From Manduca sexta (Eukaryota > Arthropoda > Insecta > Lepidoptera > Sphingidae): a stretch of DNA of 64,000 bases. Shown piece by piece: positions 23,401-34,841 of this stretch (position 1 is its first letter; each line of letters begins with the position of its first letter). The notes beneath the pieces are model-generated. The model searched no databases, was not told where the DNA came from, and saw only the letters and a program-made list of their open reading frames with translations. A program made the translations under genes and the position numbers. Location: assembly GCF_014839805.1 (NCBI RefSeq), contig NC_051121.1, positions 9,221,116 through 9,285,115 on the forward strand, read 5' to 3'.

Positions 23401-25059
23401 TATTACATACTGAGTCTCAAATTTACATCTTGTCGGACTAAGCTGTTATCACAGATTTCCGATAATCGCTATTTAACCATGACCAACTTTGCTTGCGAGA
23501 TGCAAGGACTTGTACAACTTCTACCTACCTCTGCTATGAGCTGGTGTCATTATACAAAAGTATTTTAATAGATAATGAACAGGTTAGTATGTAAGGCAGA
23601 GATGGGTGGCTAGATGCGGGCCGGACCCCCGCGGCGCTGCGCATCAAGATCCGACTAACGAGCGACCGAACAATGTCTCTATTAGCTTATTCTGCAGTTT
23701 TAGATCGCGACAGGGCGAGCTGTGGAGACGGTATTAGAGTTATAAAATTTGGTAAACAATAGAAACCATTTTATTCGGTGAATGTATAAAAATATTTAAG
23801 TAGTTGATTAAATACGGATTTGTAATTTTGTGAGAGAATAAATGACGGACTGAATTGGTAATATTTTTAAAATTATTTTTAGAAGAATCTGCGACAGTTC
23901 TTTTGTTTTTTAAAGAATAATGAGACCCCGAAAATCACATGTAACACAACGGAAATATATGCCTAACATCTAGTGTTTAAAGTAACAACAATCAGCGTAT
24001 CCATTGCAAATAATCGGCTAAAGACGTCTCCACAGTTTAATATATTAAGCGTATGACACGAGTTTCTAAAGGTATTTATAAAATTAAACCCTACTTCCGA
24101 TAAGAAATATTGATGGTAGATTGTAATATGACAATAAATAATGTGATACGCGATGATTAACTATACACATATTTGCCTACTTAATAATTTGTTATGCTTG
24201 ACAGTGTATTATTAATGATTTCACGGTCGAAGTCATCCTTACAATTATTATAGGTGTAATAAACTCGTAGGTGGAAATATTGGTATTTAATATTATGATT
24301 TGCTAACGAGGCTGGCTCGTCAGTTAAGCAATCAAATTAAACTGATGATCGTTAGTTTTAAAGATATGTATATTACAAAATATTTGAACTTGATAATTTT
24401 AAAACTCATGTTTTTATTATTAACTTATCTAATTTGGTTACTATTTTGTATATTTTTAGAATATCTATTTACTTGTGTTACTTTAGTAAACTTAAATTTA
24501 TTTAGTCAATATCGAACAAAATACTTCAAATCAAATACTAACAATCTAAAATAAAATTCGGGAAACAAAATAGTAATTTGCTAAACTACCTAAATTCATG
24601 GTTCTCATAAACAATTACTACCTATATATACATACAATAAAAATTTTGTAACAACCAAAAAAATATAATTTCAACAACGACTCCACACCCAGCCCTGTCC
24701 GTCCGAAACCGAAGCGATACCAGCTCCGCTATGCAAATAAAGTCGGTAGCAAAAACAAAGAGAAGCTCGGTAATTACACTTGGTGGAAAATTAACTGGCC
24801 TCGATAGTGGAACCCCGCGTCGCTCCGTGCGCCCGTAATCCAGATATCCTCGCTTTAAGCACGCTCGGGAGCTTTACGAGCTTTTGTGAGCTTACAATAG
24901 TTTATATTTGGTAGGACTGATGGACACTAGCTGTAAAGTGTATAGAGTTGTAACAAATATTAAATGTTATTTGGCTACTTATCATGTATCTTATAGCTTT
25001 TAATACGTCATTAAACGTGGATACAATTAATTTATATGTGTATAATAATAATGTTAGAC
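23401..25059. other. gene-free stretch with GC-richer patches
   Basis: Patches at about 23605-23720 and 24670-24890 stand out from very AT-rich sequence around 24120-24640. The second patch (near ctctgtccgtccgaaaccg-type sequence and gtaattacacttggtgg) looks like possible conserved non-coding sequence. No gene is recognised. Confidence 0.35.
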
Positions 25060-25357
25060 TTGTGTTATATACTATCACATTGCTGGGCACAGGCCTCCTC
25101 TACTACTGATAAGGAATAGGCCCTAGTCCACCACACTGGCCTAATTCGGATTGGCAGATTTTATATACCCTCAAAATTCCTATACAGAACTTCTCAAGTA
25201 TGCAGGTTTCCTCACGATGTTTTCTTGTCGTTGAAGCAAGCGATAACCAACAAAGAATACACCCTTTAGCAGAGTCAGAGAAGCGTGCTTTTGAGTTTTG
25301 AGCCTGCCGACATTCGTCTCAGGAGTTCGTTTCACTTTAAACAAGACTATCGCTGCT
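25060..25357 (-). mobile_element. SINE family S1 copy, full length, diverged
   Basis: It runs from tgttatatactatcacattg to aagactatcgctgc in reverse, with the expected aggtttcctcacgatgtttt and gacattcgtctcagg blocks. Confidence 0.85.
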
Positions 25358-27006
25358 TTTATATATAGATAATAAATACTAAAATAGACAAATTAAAATC
25401 TTATTAATAAGTCCCACTGTGACATTTGTCCTCAAATAAACTAACATTTGTGGATCCCATCACCCATTATTTTGACATTACAAAAATAAAATCATCTGAC
25501 ATACGTACATCCAAAAAAGTCCTTCTATTTTCGTCGGCCATTTATAAAAGAAAGAAAAGAAAACTTTTCTGCATGTGAGGGTTAAGTTAACCCGCGAACG
25601 CCACATAAATCTGTTGTAAAAGGGTTGTAAATCGCGCACCCCTACCGAAGATAGTGATGTACGGTGTCCATTTTACCTTGAACTACCACCCTCTTTCTCC
25701 CAAACGCAAGATTATACAAGCGGGTTGTCCAATGGATACGGAGAGGTCAGCTTACACTGGCCAGTTTATAAATACGAATGAAATTTTCAAGGAGCTCTTA
25801 AGATATGTTTCCTTTCACCCTTTCTAGTGTATTTTGTAAATTGATATTGGTTTTGGGTACAGTTCATCTTGTTTGGAGTAAATTTTTAATTTCTTTTTAA
25901 AAATGACCGCATCGAGTGGATTGGAATTGTGGAAAAAATAGAGGTTAAAAAGTATATTCAAATTTTGCGATACAATTAGTACTAAGCTATTTTATTTAAA
26001 TGTGATTGACCAGTCAAGTAAGCTGTTTCTTGATTGTATAACGTAAACAACAGATTCGATTCCTGAATTGAGACAACATTTTTTGACAAAAAACTTTAAC
26101 ATTTACAAATGGGGTTCAGAATTGATGGTCATTGTCAATTATAATATTATTCGTCTTTTCTTCCATCAAAGTTTTGAATTCATTTTTATCAGATTTTAAC
26201 CAAAAAATAACTTTTAATTGGCCCTCTGTCGCTACAATAATTGTGTAAATATGTATTAGCTGTAAGTTATCCACGATAAACAAAAAGATTACATGATATC
26301 TGAAGAAAATCAATGCACTCAATGTGTTCTGTACGAAGCAGGAACTCGTATCTTATATCAATCCAAAAATCAGAAAACTTTGCCTATCCCACGCCACGCA
26401 TCCAATAGATTTTCCGACGCAAGCGTAATGTTTTACTCTTTTTAGAGTTCCGCATGTCGATCCACGTCTCACCATTAACTTATTGATGTAGGTGCGTCCC
26501 GTTTGAGCTGTGGAACCCTCCATAATTCACAATACGCACCCTAGATATAGAAAAAGTTGATTTTTTATAGGCTATATTTATTTCCACCTGGCATAGTGAC
26601 AAGAGTCTAAATAATATGTTTTATAGAGAAATTGTTTTATAGTTAGTTATACTAACCTATTTATATATAAAATTAAAATTATGTTACTTAAATTATTTAT
26701 GTAAATAGTATATATATGTTAACAAAATTAAAACTACTAGACATAGAAATCATTAGTGGTTGATATACATCCCTACACTATTATTACACAGTACACAACA
26801 ATATTATCTCAATTAAAAGCTAAGTTTAATATAAAACAAAAAAAAACAACACAATTTTACTTACTAAGATGAATTAAATTATGTAATTGATGTAAGACTA
26901 TAAACAAATACTTTGTTTTTTTTTTAATTTGAAACTTGTCATTAATAATATCAAGATTTATTATTATAAATGCAAGTTTGTGAAATGTTTTGATGTTTGT
27001 TAGAAG
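25358..27006. other. non-coding stretch holding block CNE-2
   Basis: A block at about 25515-25650 contains tattttcgtcggccatttat, agggttaagttaacccg and ctgttgtaaaagggttg, paralleling CNE-1. A GC-richer segment continues to about 25790. The remainder (25800-27000) is AT-rich; a 68-codon minus-strand frame there is unrecognised. Confidence 0.4.
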
Positions 27007-27170
27007 TGCTCAGTATCCGCCCGGAGTCTGGAATTTGTGCCCGATGTGGCAATAGGCTCGCCCCCTATCACATCATGGGACGTAACACACTTGGCGAAAA
27101 GTGGGTGCCTTGGTTGCGCCTCTGCATACTCCTTCGGGGATAAATATGTGATGTTGTGTGTGTGTGTGTT
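27007..27170 (+). mobile_element. SINE family S2a, 5'-truncated copy with GT tail
   Basis: The body matches S2a from gctcagtatccgcccggagt through tcacatcatgggacg, aaaagtgggtgcc and ccttcggggataaat to a (TG)n tail. The tRNA-like head is missing, which fits 5' truncation during target-primed insertion. The 179-codon minus-strand frame that crosses here is a chance opening. Confidence 0.85.
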
Positions 27171-27300
27171 CAAATTGATGGCGTTAGCGTCGTATAGGTG
27201 ACGCTTTAAATAATAATATACAGTGTTAATGGAATTTTGTAACGGGAAAAGCTGTTTACATGGGCGAAGCTGCAAACAATAACTAGTAGACATATTTTGT

Positions 27301-27490
27301 GTTGTTGGTAGGATATATTTTATATCCAAGGTGTTAAAACCCGCCTTAGTAGCCCACGTAAGTGTATTGCATTCCGGAATCAGCTGTTCCAACAGGCCGG
27401 CATAATTGTGTCGACTGCCGAGGGGTAATCCTATCTCATCTTTCGACATTCTATTAGACCACACTCTGGAGTCACTTTGCTGTGCACCTA
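27301..27490 (+). repeat. dispersed family D1, internally deleted copy
   Basis: It runs from gttgttggtaggatatattt through gtgttaaaacccgcc, agcccacgtaagtg and aacaggccggcataattgtg to gtcactttgctgtgc. The tagcgaccaccgtac block is missing. Confidence 0.75.
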
Positions 27491-28194
27491 CAACAAAAAA
27501 ATGCAAAATATGGATCATCCGATACATTATCACCACCAAAATATACTATAAAACTATAAAAATGTATCACCCGCAACCTAAACAACCGACGTCACAAATA
27601 AAACTTCACGGTACTTAATTTAATGGGGAACATTCCTGTGAAACTCTAGTGTGAATATAAGTATATATCATAGCCCTAAAGACGATTAATCCGATAATTT
27701 AATATATAAAACATACCAGGCCATTGTAAAGCATGGTCATTTAAAATAAATACCGTTATTAACTGAATTCGAGATTAACATATTTATTGGATAATTATCA
27801 TAATGTACTAAATGGGATTTGAAAGGTTTTTAACAATGTATAAAGAGAAATTTGTATTGTCAATGCAGGTTTACTTTCACGTATGTTGATGACAATATTA
27901 AAATTCTAATATGTGTTTAAATTATAGAATTAAATTGGATTCTTGAAACTATATATGTGTATGCGTTGTCAGTCAGAAAAATATAGCAGTTAAATGAGTG
28001 GTGTCTTCGTGGATCGTAGTCATCTTTAGTCCAAGACAGTAGACTTTAGTATCTTAAAGATACAAATTAAAAAAATCATCTTAACAATAAAAAAATTTAC
28101 TTAATTTTTCTTACTGACAGATACTTATAGTATTATAAAACATAATTTATATCTATTTGAACGCCATAAACTTGCTAACCACCGAAATTTGATC

Positions 28195-28300
28195 GCCTGA
28201 AGGATATAGCTACTTTTGCATTTCAAGAAAATATATAATGGAATCTTTATCCCAATAAAACTATGACGCAGGCTAAGTCGAATACTACTAGTATAAATTA
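28195..28300 (-). repeat. dispersed repeat family U fragment, decayed
   Basis: It ends with gcaggctaagtcgaatacta near 28285, resembling the left edge of U in reverse, after tttatcccaataaaact. Confidence 0.35.
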
Positions 28301-28612
28301 AAATACTGTTAATTATTCAAACAATAAAACGCAAAAATAAAATCGAATCTAAGATCTGGTCTATCGCCTTCCTAAATAGATATTTACTATCCAAACACTT
28401 AGGAAGTAATAAAGAAAAACGAGCATGGAAAGTCCCTTATCAACCTTCAACCACAACACAAAGCCACTTTCCGCTACATTATAATTAATTATTGTTCAAA
28501 CAGGCTCAAAATGAAAGTAATTTAGAAATACAGGAACTAATTACGCGACATTTTCTAAAATCAACAAGTTTGTGCGGAAATTGAGACCTCGATAGCAACG
28601 GTATAGAAGTAA

Positions 28613-28805
28613 ACGATATTATTTTGCACTTTCTTACGTATTGTAAAGCAAAGTCCCACGCTACGTCTGTCTAAACGCGACAAACTATCGAACGGATTTG
28701 TACCGAATTTGGTAGGGAAATAGTTTGAGACTGAGAAGGACATAGACAACTTTATACCGGAAAAATCACGATATTATTTTGCACTTTCTTATGTATTGTA
28801 AAGCA
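28613..28805. repeat. 38-bp direct repeats flanking a family U-like fragment
   Basis: The 38-nt segments 28613-28650 and 28768-28805 differ at one base. Between them is 117 bp resembling the cgtctgtctaaacgcgac part of a lepidopteran interspersed repeat. Similar sequence (gcatcgtagctcccaaac) continues to about 28900. Confidence 0.7.
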
Positions 28806-28905
28806 GTGATACAAATAATCGTGTTATAAGTTCAATGTATGTATTTGCGTGTCTGTTTGTGGCATCGTAGCTCCCAAACAAATGGACCGATTTTAAAATG
28901 TGCTT

Positions 28906-30529
28906 TTGTTTGAAAATTAATTTGACCGAGATGGTTCTTATAGCTATTATTAATGAAGATTTGTTCAAGCGTTTCAAGATCATCAGCTCATTTCCAACTT
29001 TCACAGATCCAACTGATTTCAAATTTGGTGTTATTACTTTGGTGTTTTAAGACATGGTAAGCTTGATGCTCCAGCATCAAGATATCTGCGGAATACCCAA
29101 CTCCTCAGCAACTTACAGCAGATATAGCGTGTTTGGACTCATACAAATGATCTCATTGAGTAGGTGTTACATAGTTAATGATAGAAGCCTCGTGGTGGAG
29201 CAAATAGTACTTAAAAATATTGGAACAAACTTTAAATTAAATAGTAAAATAACTTTAACAAAAAAAAAACTGTAATGTGTTACTAGGTATAATAAACTTG
29301 ATAGACAAACACATTTATTTTTATACAATTCAAACGTTTTTTTTTTGTCAGAGGATATTTTTCCCACGTGTAATATCTTAAACATATTTTATATCTGTTT
29401 ATTTTTTTTAAATACCATTTCAATTAAATATTTAAATAACAATATTTATACAATTATGACTCCAATGGGTAGCATGATTTCGAGTTTATTGAAATTAGAA
29501 AAGGAAATGCACAGTGAATTAACTACCTGCTCGATTTTTTATAGTATAATTTAAAAGCAAAACAATTTTATCTTAAAATAATAAAAAATATAATAAAAAG
29601 TTTGTAGCTAATAAAAACAATAGTCGGTTATAAATACAAAAACAATAAAGATGTAAAATTTAAATTAAATATTATAAAATCCTTCTTTCAATTTTATGAT
29701 CATATTTCTGGTTTTGTATTAGGCATTAAATATTAATAAAGGAAATATAAAATATAATCAATATATCTGTTTGTCTTGCAAAAGACAACTTGCATCCGTC
29801 ATAATATTTTTTTTAAACAAATTATTAACATATTACATTTTCAAACATAGCATTACATAAATTATTTAATGTTACATATTTAAATAATATTTTTATTAAT
29901 TAATTGCTCGTGTTAGCTTCCGTAATTAAAATGTACCCGAAAATTCGAACTATTCAATTTCAATCTAGACAAACAAAAAACCAATAGACTATAAATAATT
30001 AAATTTAAAAATCAATTATCGAAAGTCCAACAACCTTTGTTCAAACATTTGATCGAACAATCGACCAGATGGCTTGGAATAGCCGGTTCTTTCGTATTTA
30101 TGGAGCCGAAACGAGATTATGCTAACGCTGTTTATGTATTCGACATATTTCTGTTTTTCCCACGAAGGCCGTGTGGCGACATTTCGTCTGAGTAAAATGT
30201 CGTTGACACTAAACCGAACTTGTATAATAAAATGCTTGTTTAGATTATTGTTTTTGTATAATCTAGATAATTGATTCTTTTCATAGGAATTAGACATATA
30301 CATAGCTATACAATACATAGGTATTAGACGCAAAGTGAGTGAAATGGAGTATTTAGATATCGCGGTTTCAATCAGTTAATAATTTTTATTACTTTCTTTT
30401 ACGGGGTATGTACCTAGCCAAGATATTCTAGAAATCTATCAAATCTTGGTATACAGTTTTAAATCCGATGAAGATAGACCAAGAAGATAGATCTTTTGTA
30501 TACCAGATCTTTTTATAACTTATGTTTAA
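28906..30529. other. gene-free, very AT-rich stretch
   Basis: Nothing coding is recognised. The longest frame (30016-30333 minus, 105 codons) has no recognisable domain. An imperfect inverted pair around tcttggtataca (30447) and tgtataccagatct (30498) was noted. Confidence 0.4.
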
Positions 30530-30641
30530 GAGGGCCGGCAGCGACTGAATGCATAAAACAGCAGACTAAGCTCTGTGACGTACCTTGGGAGCGGCCTATA
30601 TCCAGCAGTGGACTGCAACGCGGATGATGATGATGATGATT
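30530..30641 (+). pseudogene. 3' end of an RTE-type retrotransposon with GAT tail
   Basis: The sequence gagggccggcagcgactgaa, accttgggagcggcctatat and ccagcagtggactgcaacg is the DNA for the last codons of an RTE reverse transcriptase (compare 52462-52618), here with frame-breaking changes. It ends in five to six GAT repeats, the 3' microsatellite tail typical of RTE elements. Everything 5' is missing. Confidence 0.8.
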
Positions 30642-30939
30642 ATCTTAATACTAATATTATGTTCGATTTTAACATTTTCACCAATACAATTTGCATGTGT
30701 CTGCAATTGAATTGTAGACGGATTTTGAATATACTGGTTTTATCAAGCAAGTTTAGTTTTATTGTCTTGAAGTCGAAGAACTTCAAGCTAATAACTGGAA
30801 AGAGCTAGGACAAGACAGGGACGGTTAGACGACTCTTGTTACGAAGGTGAAGACCTACTTTGGGTCATTGGACCAGCGGAGTTAGATTATTAGTATTCAT
30901 ACCACGCCTTTTCCTTTTCAGGGGTTATTTTATTACTTT

Positions 30940-31125
30940 GAATGACGAGATGACCTTACCGTTCGCCTGATGGTAAGCGATACGACCGTCCATAAACAGT
31001 AGAAACACCAACCAACACCTTGAACCACAAAGTTGTTTAGTATTCCACTGCCCTCGCCATCCTGGGACATGAGATGTTATGTCTTACGTCCAGTAGTTAC
31101 ACTGGCTACAATGTCATAGAGATGT
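30940..31125 (-). repeat. dispersed family D2 copy, truncated
   Basis: In reverse it carries the 3' part of D2: acgagatgaccttaccgttc, cctgatggtaagcgatacga, gtccataaacagtag, caccaaccaacaccttgaac and gttacactggctacaatgtc. It lacks the left ctggtgg block. Confidence 0.8.
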
Positions 31126-31132
31126 AGCCACA

Positions 31133-31236
31133 TTTGAGCAGTTATAATTCCACGTAACAGGATAAGCATATTTCCACTTTACTGAACGAAATCCAACCGG
31201 TATTTGACCACACCTCAGCGCAGTCATCGTAATACT
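31133..31236 (-). mobile_element. SINE family S2a body and half head, split by the LINE
   Basis: In reverse this is a diverged S2 head: a B-box-like ggtatttgaccac, then cctcagcgcagtc. The matching A-box end (acgccaaggcag) resumes at 34842-34852, on the far side of the LINE. Joining the two sides at the target-site duplication recovers the S2 head order, so the LINE landed inside this SINE. Confidence 0.6.
31222..31236. repeat. target-site duplication, left copy
   Basis: The sequence agtcatcgtaatact is identical to 34827-34841. The final t merges with the adjacent T run, so the length is 14-15 bp. Confidence 0.95.
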
Positions 31237-31249
31237 TTTTTTTTTTTTT

Positions 31250-31718
31250 GTGTCGCGGGGAAAATCCATTTACGGACCCCCCACCTCCGAGGAGGCGGGG
31301 GAGTGTCGGACTCACCGGCGCCTTCCACCCAGCGATGCTAGGAGTCGCCCGAGATGTAATGGGCGGTCGCTGGGTGGGTCCCTACCAGACTTAGCGCACC
31401 GGAATACTGACTAAAAACCCCGCGTGGGCCATCATCGGCGCATTAGGGACGGCTCCGGGAAAACCTGAGCAGAACGCATGGATTGCGCCGGAACCGCCCC
31501 TGCGCAGTGCCGCTTTCGCGGCCCGACTCGGCGGGGAAAGGTCCGTTCCCCGCACGCCGAGCGTCGCTGTGGCGACGGCGACAACGTGAGGCCTAGCCCT
31601 TCACGCTGTCGCCCACCCCGTGGGCCGCCTTAATGGATGGTAGGAGCGGCGGCCCCGGTTGCCCACGAGGCGCAGGGCGACGGGTTAGACACCGTCGCCC
31701 CGACGCCTCCTTCTCCTC
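31250..31718 (-). other. 3' untranslated region of the LINE
   Basis: GC-rich sequence between the ORF2 stop (31719-31721) and the poly(A) tail. It carries runs such as gggcggtcgctgggtgggtc on the plus strand and shows no further open frame with recognisable coding content. Confidence 0.75.
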
Positions 31719-32234
31719 CTATGGCGGCGGCGGGCGGGATCGGTCTGCTCCTATCCGCTCCGCGGCCTCCTTCTGCGACATGGCACGCTCGCAGAAGGAG
31801 GCCATAGCTCGCCACGACCTCCGACTGCGGACCATGGCGGCGACCACGGTCGGCAACGAGAGGTCGCTTCCGATGACGGCCAAGAGAGCGCTGCGCTCTT
31901 CCGTCCAGGCTGGGCACTCCTCGAGAGTGTGTTGGGCCGTGTCCTCGCGGCAGTTGCCACAGTGGTGGCACGCGGCGGACTCCTCCTTCCCGGCTATGCG
32001 ACACAGGTATGCACCGAAGCACCCGTGCCCGGTGAGCACCTGCGTCAGCCGGAATGTCGGCGCACCGTGGTGCCTGTCCAACCACTGTCGAAGGACGGGT
32101 CGCACTGCCGCGACGGTCCTCAAGCCCGCACTCGGGCTCTCCAGCCTGAGCTGCCATTCCTCCACAGCGGCGTTGCGGAGGGAGACCAGAGTGGTCTCGA
32201 CCTCTTGGGGGGCTAGCCTCTGTCCTCGGCGCAA
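31719..32234 (-). pseudogene. LINE ORF2 C-terminal domain with CCHC zinc knuckle
   Basis: This intact frame of about 171 codons ends at TAG 31719-31721. It holds CHHCGNCREDTAQHTLEEC, a C-x2-C-x9-H-x4-C knuckle (cysteine codons from 31970 down to 31914), followed by PAW. R1-clade elements carry such a knuckle after the reverse transcriptase, where it is thought to help bind RNA or target DNA. The frame differs from that of the upstream RT, showing a frameshift near 32230. The last stretch is rich in S, R and P. The longer frame continuing to 31630 is only a shadow. Confidence 0.85.
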
Positions 32235-33738
32235 GCTCTCTTCCCGCCACCAGAAGACAGAAGAGAGCCCGCGCGTCGAGATCCCAGGGCAGAGTGCCCG
32301 CCAATACGCAAGCCGCTTCGTGTGAGATCGTGCGGTAGCCCCTGACGATACGCTGCGCCACCATGCGCTGCGGTCTTCGCAGCAGCCTGACGCAGCGGTC
32401 GTTCAGGAATTGGCCCATACGGGAGAACCGTATAGGGCCATAGACCGCACGACTCCAGCGTACAGATTCCGGCAGGGATTGCCAGGACCTTCGACGTTTG
32501 GTAGCAGACGGCCGAGAGCACCGGCCGTCCGTACCAACTTCGGCGAGAGAAACCTCAAAGTGCGCGCGGAAGTCCCATCGGCTGTCCAGATGAAGACCGA
32601 GATACTTCATCTTTGAGCCGACGGGTATCCGCACGCCCTCCACAGAGATGTAGGCCTCGATGGGCGGCCTACTCCGAGGCCCATGGAAGGCAAGGGCCTC
32701 GGTCTTGTGGAGAGCCACCGCGAGACCCAGTCGCCGAATCCTGCGCACCACCAATTCGGTACCGAATGAGGCGAGCAGGGACGCCCTCTGAAAGGTCCTG
32801 GCCGTCGCCGTCACGAGCGTGTCGTCCGCATAGCAGACGACGGCGACGCCTCGAAGGTTGGTACCACGGAGCACCCAGTCGTAGCCGATGTTCCACAGGA
32901 GCGGCCCGAGGACCGAGCCCTGCGGGACACCGCACGACATCGCTCTACGGTGCCACCCGTCAGCGCCCGGATACACCACGTACCTGTCTGACAAGTACGA
33001 GCGCACCAGACGCCGGAGATAAGGTGGCACCTCGTGATACCGCAGTGCCTCGTTGATGCAGGCCCAGGGCATGGTGTTAAACGCGTTGGCGATGTCTAAG
33101 GACACCGCCAGCACGACCCTGCCCCGAGCGACTGCATCCTCCGCCAGTGCTTTCACCCGCAGAATCGCGTGAATCGTGGATCGGCCGCGCCTAAACCCGT
33201 ACTGGCAAGCGGCCAGATCCGGGCCGATCCGTTCGAGATGCCCGACGAGGCGAGCGTGTACCACACGCTCGAACAGTTTGCACACCTCGTCGAGCAACAC
33301 GATCGGTCGGTAGGCCGATGGCGACTCTGCGGGTCTCCTTCTTTCTTGAGCAGGACAAGCTTCCCCGTCTTCCACCGCGACGGAAAGTGCCCTGCTCAAA
33401 GCACGCGGAGAAAAGGCTACGGAGCCTCGTACCCAGTGACTCGACAGCGAGGACCCAGACACGTCCGGGTACACCGTCGAGCCCCGGAGCGAGTTTTTGC
33501 TCCGCAACCGAGACACTGCCACCTGGAGCTCTCCAGGCGAAACCTCCGGGATATCCTCTGCCGGAATCGACAACGATGGCGCCGATGGACGTGGCGCCAT
33601 CGGTGGAGGAATGGCCTCCTGGGTGGCCGGAAATAACGCCGCGACAACGTCCGTCACCAGATCGGCTCGGAGACTCTGCGTCAGCGGGGCGCCCACGGGC
33701 GGAGCTTGCTCAACGCCATGCGGTACGGGCGTCCCCAC
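32213..33738 (-). pseudogene. LINE ORF2 reverse transcriptase region, frameshifted
   Basis: Reverse transcriptase copies the element RNA into DNA at the nicked target. Visible motifs, in minus-strand order, are SAYRPIVLLDEVCKLFERVV, YGFRRGRSTIHAI, SLDIANAFNTMPW, CGVPQGSVLGPLLWN and CYADDTLV (YADD codons at 32821-32832), then MKYLGLHLD. The catalytic aspartates are present. Upstream (about 33480-33360) the real frame moves through all three phases and returns, with GLDGVPGRVW in one frame and SRWKTGKLVLLKK in another. Downstream (about 32520-32400) it shifts again, with NLYAGVVRSMALYGS outside the main frame. The protein is therefore broken although the long open frame looks continuous. Confidence 0.9.
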
Positions 33739-34826
33739 GGGTCGCTGTCGAGAGTTCTCCGAGACTCCTCACGTGCCGCGGCCTTTGCTTGCGCAATGGC
33801 CACCCGCAGCGCTCTCTTGGCCGTCTTGTGTAGGCCGTGAAGCAGCCGCTCCTGTTCATCATCGCCGGGCGGACGGGAATGACGGCGGCGGTGTCTGGCG
33901 AGTCGACGGCGCGCAGCCATGCAGGACGCGCGTAACTGGGTGAGCTCCGCCGACCACCAGTACACCTGTCGCTTCGGAGGGAGGCATCGGGCCCGGGGCA
34001 TGGCCGCGTCGCAGATTTGCGACATTGCCCCCCCGAACCACTCCGCCTCCTCTTCGACCCGCACCGGCCCTGCCGGTACAGGGAACCACGCCTGAACAAG
34101 AGCGGCTTCCTTCACGGCCTCCCGGTTGAGCCGCGTAACGGCCCAACGCTGGCCGCCCCATCGTCGGGAGGTCAAACTTCCACTGTTGCTGGGCTGGTTG
34201 GTCCGGGGAGTGGAGACACTGAACCGTATGTACCGGTGATCGGACAGCGTCTCCTCCTCCACCAGGACTCTCCAGCCCTGGACACGGCGGGCTAGGTCCG
34301 GGGTGGCGAACGTGATGTCCACCACCGAACCCCCGTTGTGCCGCACGCACGTGTCCTCCGACCCCGATTTAGGACGACCAGTCCTGAGGAGATCGCCCAT
34401 TCCTCCAGGGCCCTACCCGCGCGTCCGTCACCGACGAACCCCAGGCCAAGGATTTGGCATTGAAGTCGCCGGCGACAAGCACAGGGCGGGGCTGGCTGCT
34501 TTGCACCACCAGGGTTCCCAGCCGAATGAGAAAACTCTCAAATTCGGCTAGGGATCTGTTAAGGGGGAGAAGTAGGCTCCCACTACCCACACCCCCAACA
34601 GAACCGCCACACATCCGGTACCCTTCGCTACTTTTTTTCGAAGGGCGGGGAGCCGGCGGCACCCCGGTGATGACAGCCACCGAGCCGTCGGAGTCCCCTG
34701 CCCAGTCATCCCGGGGGGGAACGAAATACGGCTCGCTGACTACAGCCACGTGGATTGACCACTGCGCCAGGCTCTGAACAAGCAAGTCCTGCGCTCTGGC
34801 GCAGTGATTGATGTTCGCCTGGAGGA
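33681..34826 (-). pseudogene. LINE ORF2 endonuclease region, frameshifted and 5'-truncated
   Basis: The domain belongs to the exonuclease-endonuclease-phosphatase fold, which nicks target DNA to prime reverse transcription. Motifs in order are LQANINHC at the truncated start, VAVVSEPY, VLVAGDFNAKSLAWGS (34474-34444), VDITFATPDLA (about 34325-34290) and LSDHRYIRF (about 34248-34221), the last carrying the S-D-H active-site signature. The frame changes between WGSSVTDA and RALEEWAISSGL, again after LNRG before EDTCVRHNGG, and again near 33700 before the RT. The linker after the domain contains a lysine and arginine rich segment. Confidence 0.88.
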
Positions 34827-34841
34827 AGTCATCGTAATACT
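34827..34841. repeat. target-site duplication, right copy
   Basis: This is identical to 31222-31236 (agtcatcgtaatact). The next bases, acgccaaggcag, complete the A-box end of the split S2 SINE. Confidence 0.95.

Larger units (their letters stand above)
31237..34826 (-). mobile_element. R1-clade non-LTR retrotransposon (LINE), 5'-truncated, inactive
   Basis: On the minus strand the element has an apurinic endonuclease-like domain, a reverse transcriptase, a C-terminal zinc knuckle, a 3' untranslated region and a poly(A) tail (T run at 31237-31249). A perfect 15-bp target-site duplication flanks it. The 5' end falls at or just inside the start of ORF2 (residues LQANINHC), so ORF1 and the 5' UTR are absent. 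It is strikingly GC-rich in AT-rich surroundings. The order endonuclease, RT and CCHC, with the YADD motif, fits the R1 clade (R1, TRAS, SART and relatives); the exact family is not identified. At least five frame changes make it non-functional. Many long frames on the plus strand here are shadows of this GC-rich sequence. Confidence 0.93.

Noticed and set aside
27000..27539. A 179-codon minus-strand gene
   Set aside because: It crosses an S2a SINE and a D1 repeat in antisense, so the open frame is a by-product of repeat sequence.
31633..34777. Many plus-strand open frames of 70-230 codons across the LINE
   Set aside because: They are antisense shadows of GC-rich minus-strand LINE coding sequence; none has recognisable motifs, while the minus strand has clear endonuclease, RT and zinc-knuckle signatures.
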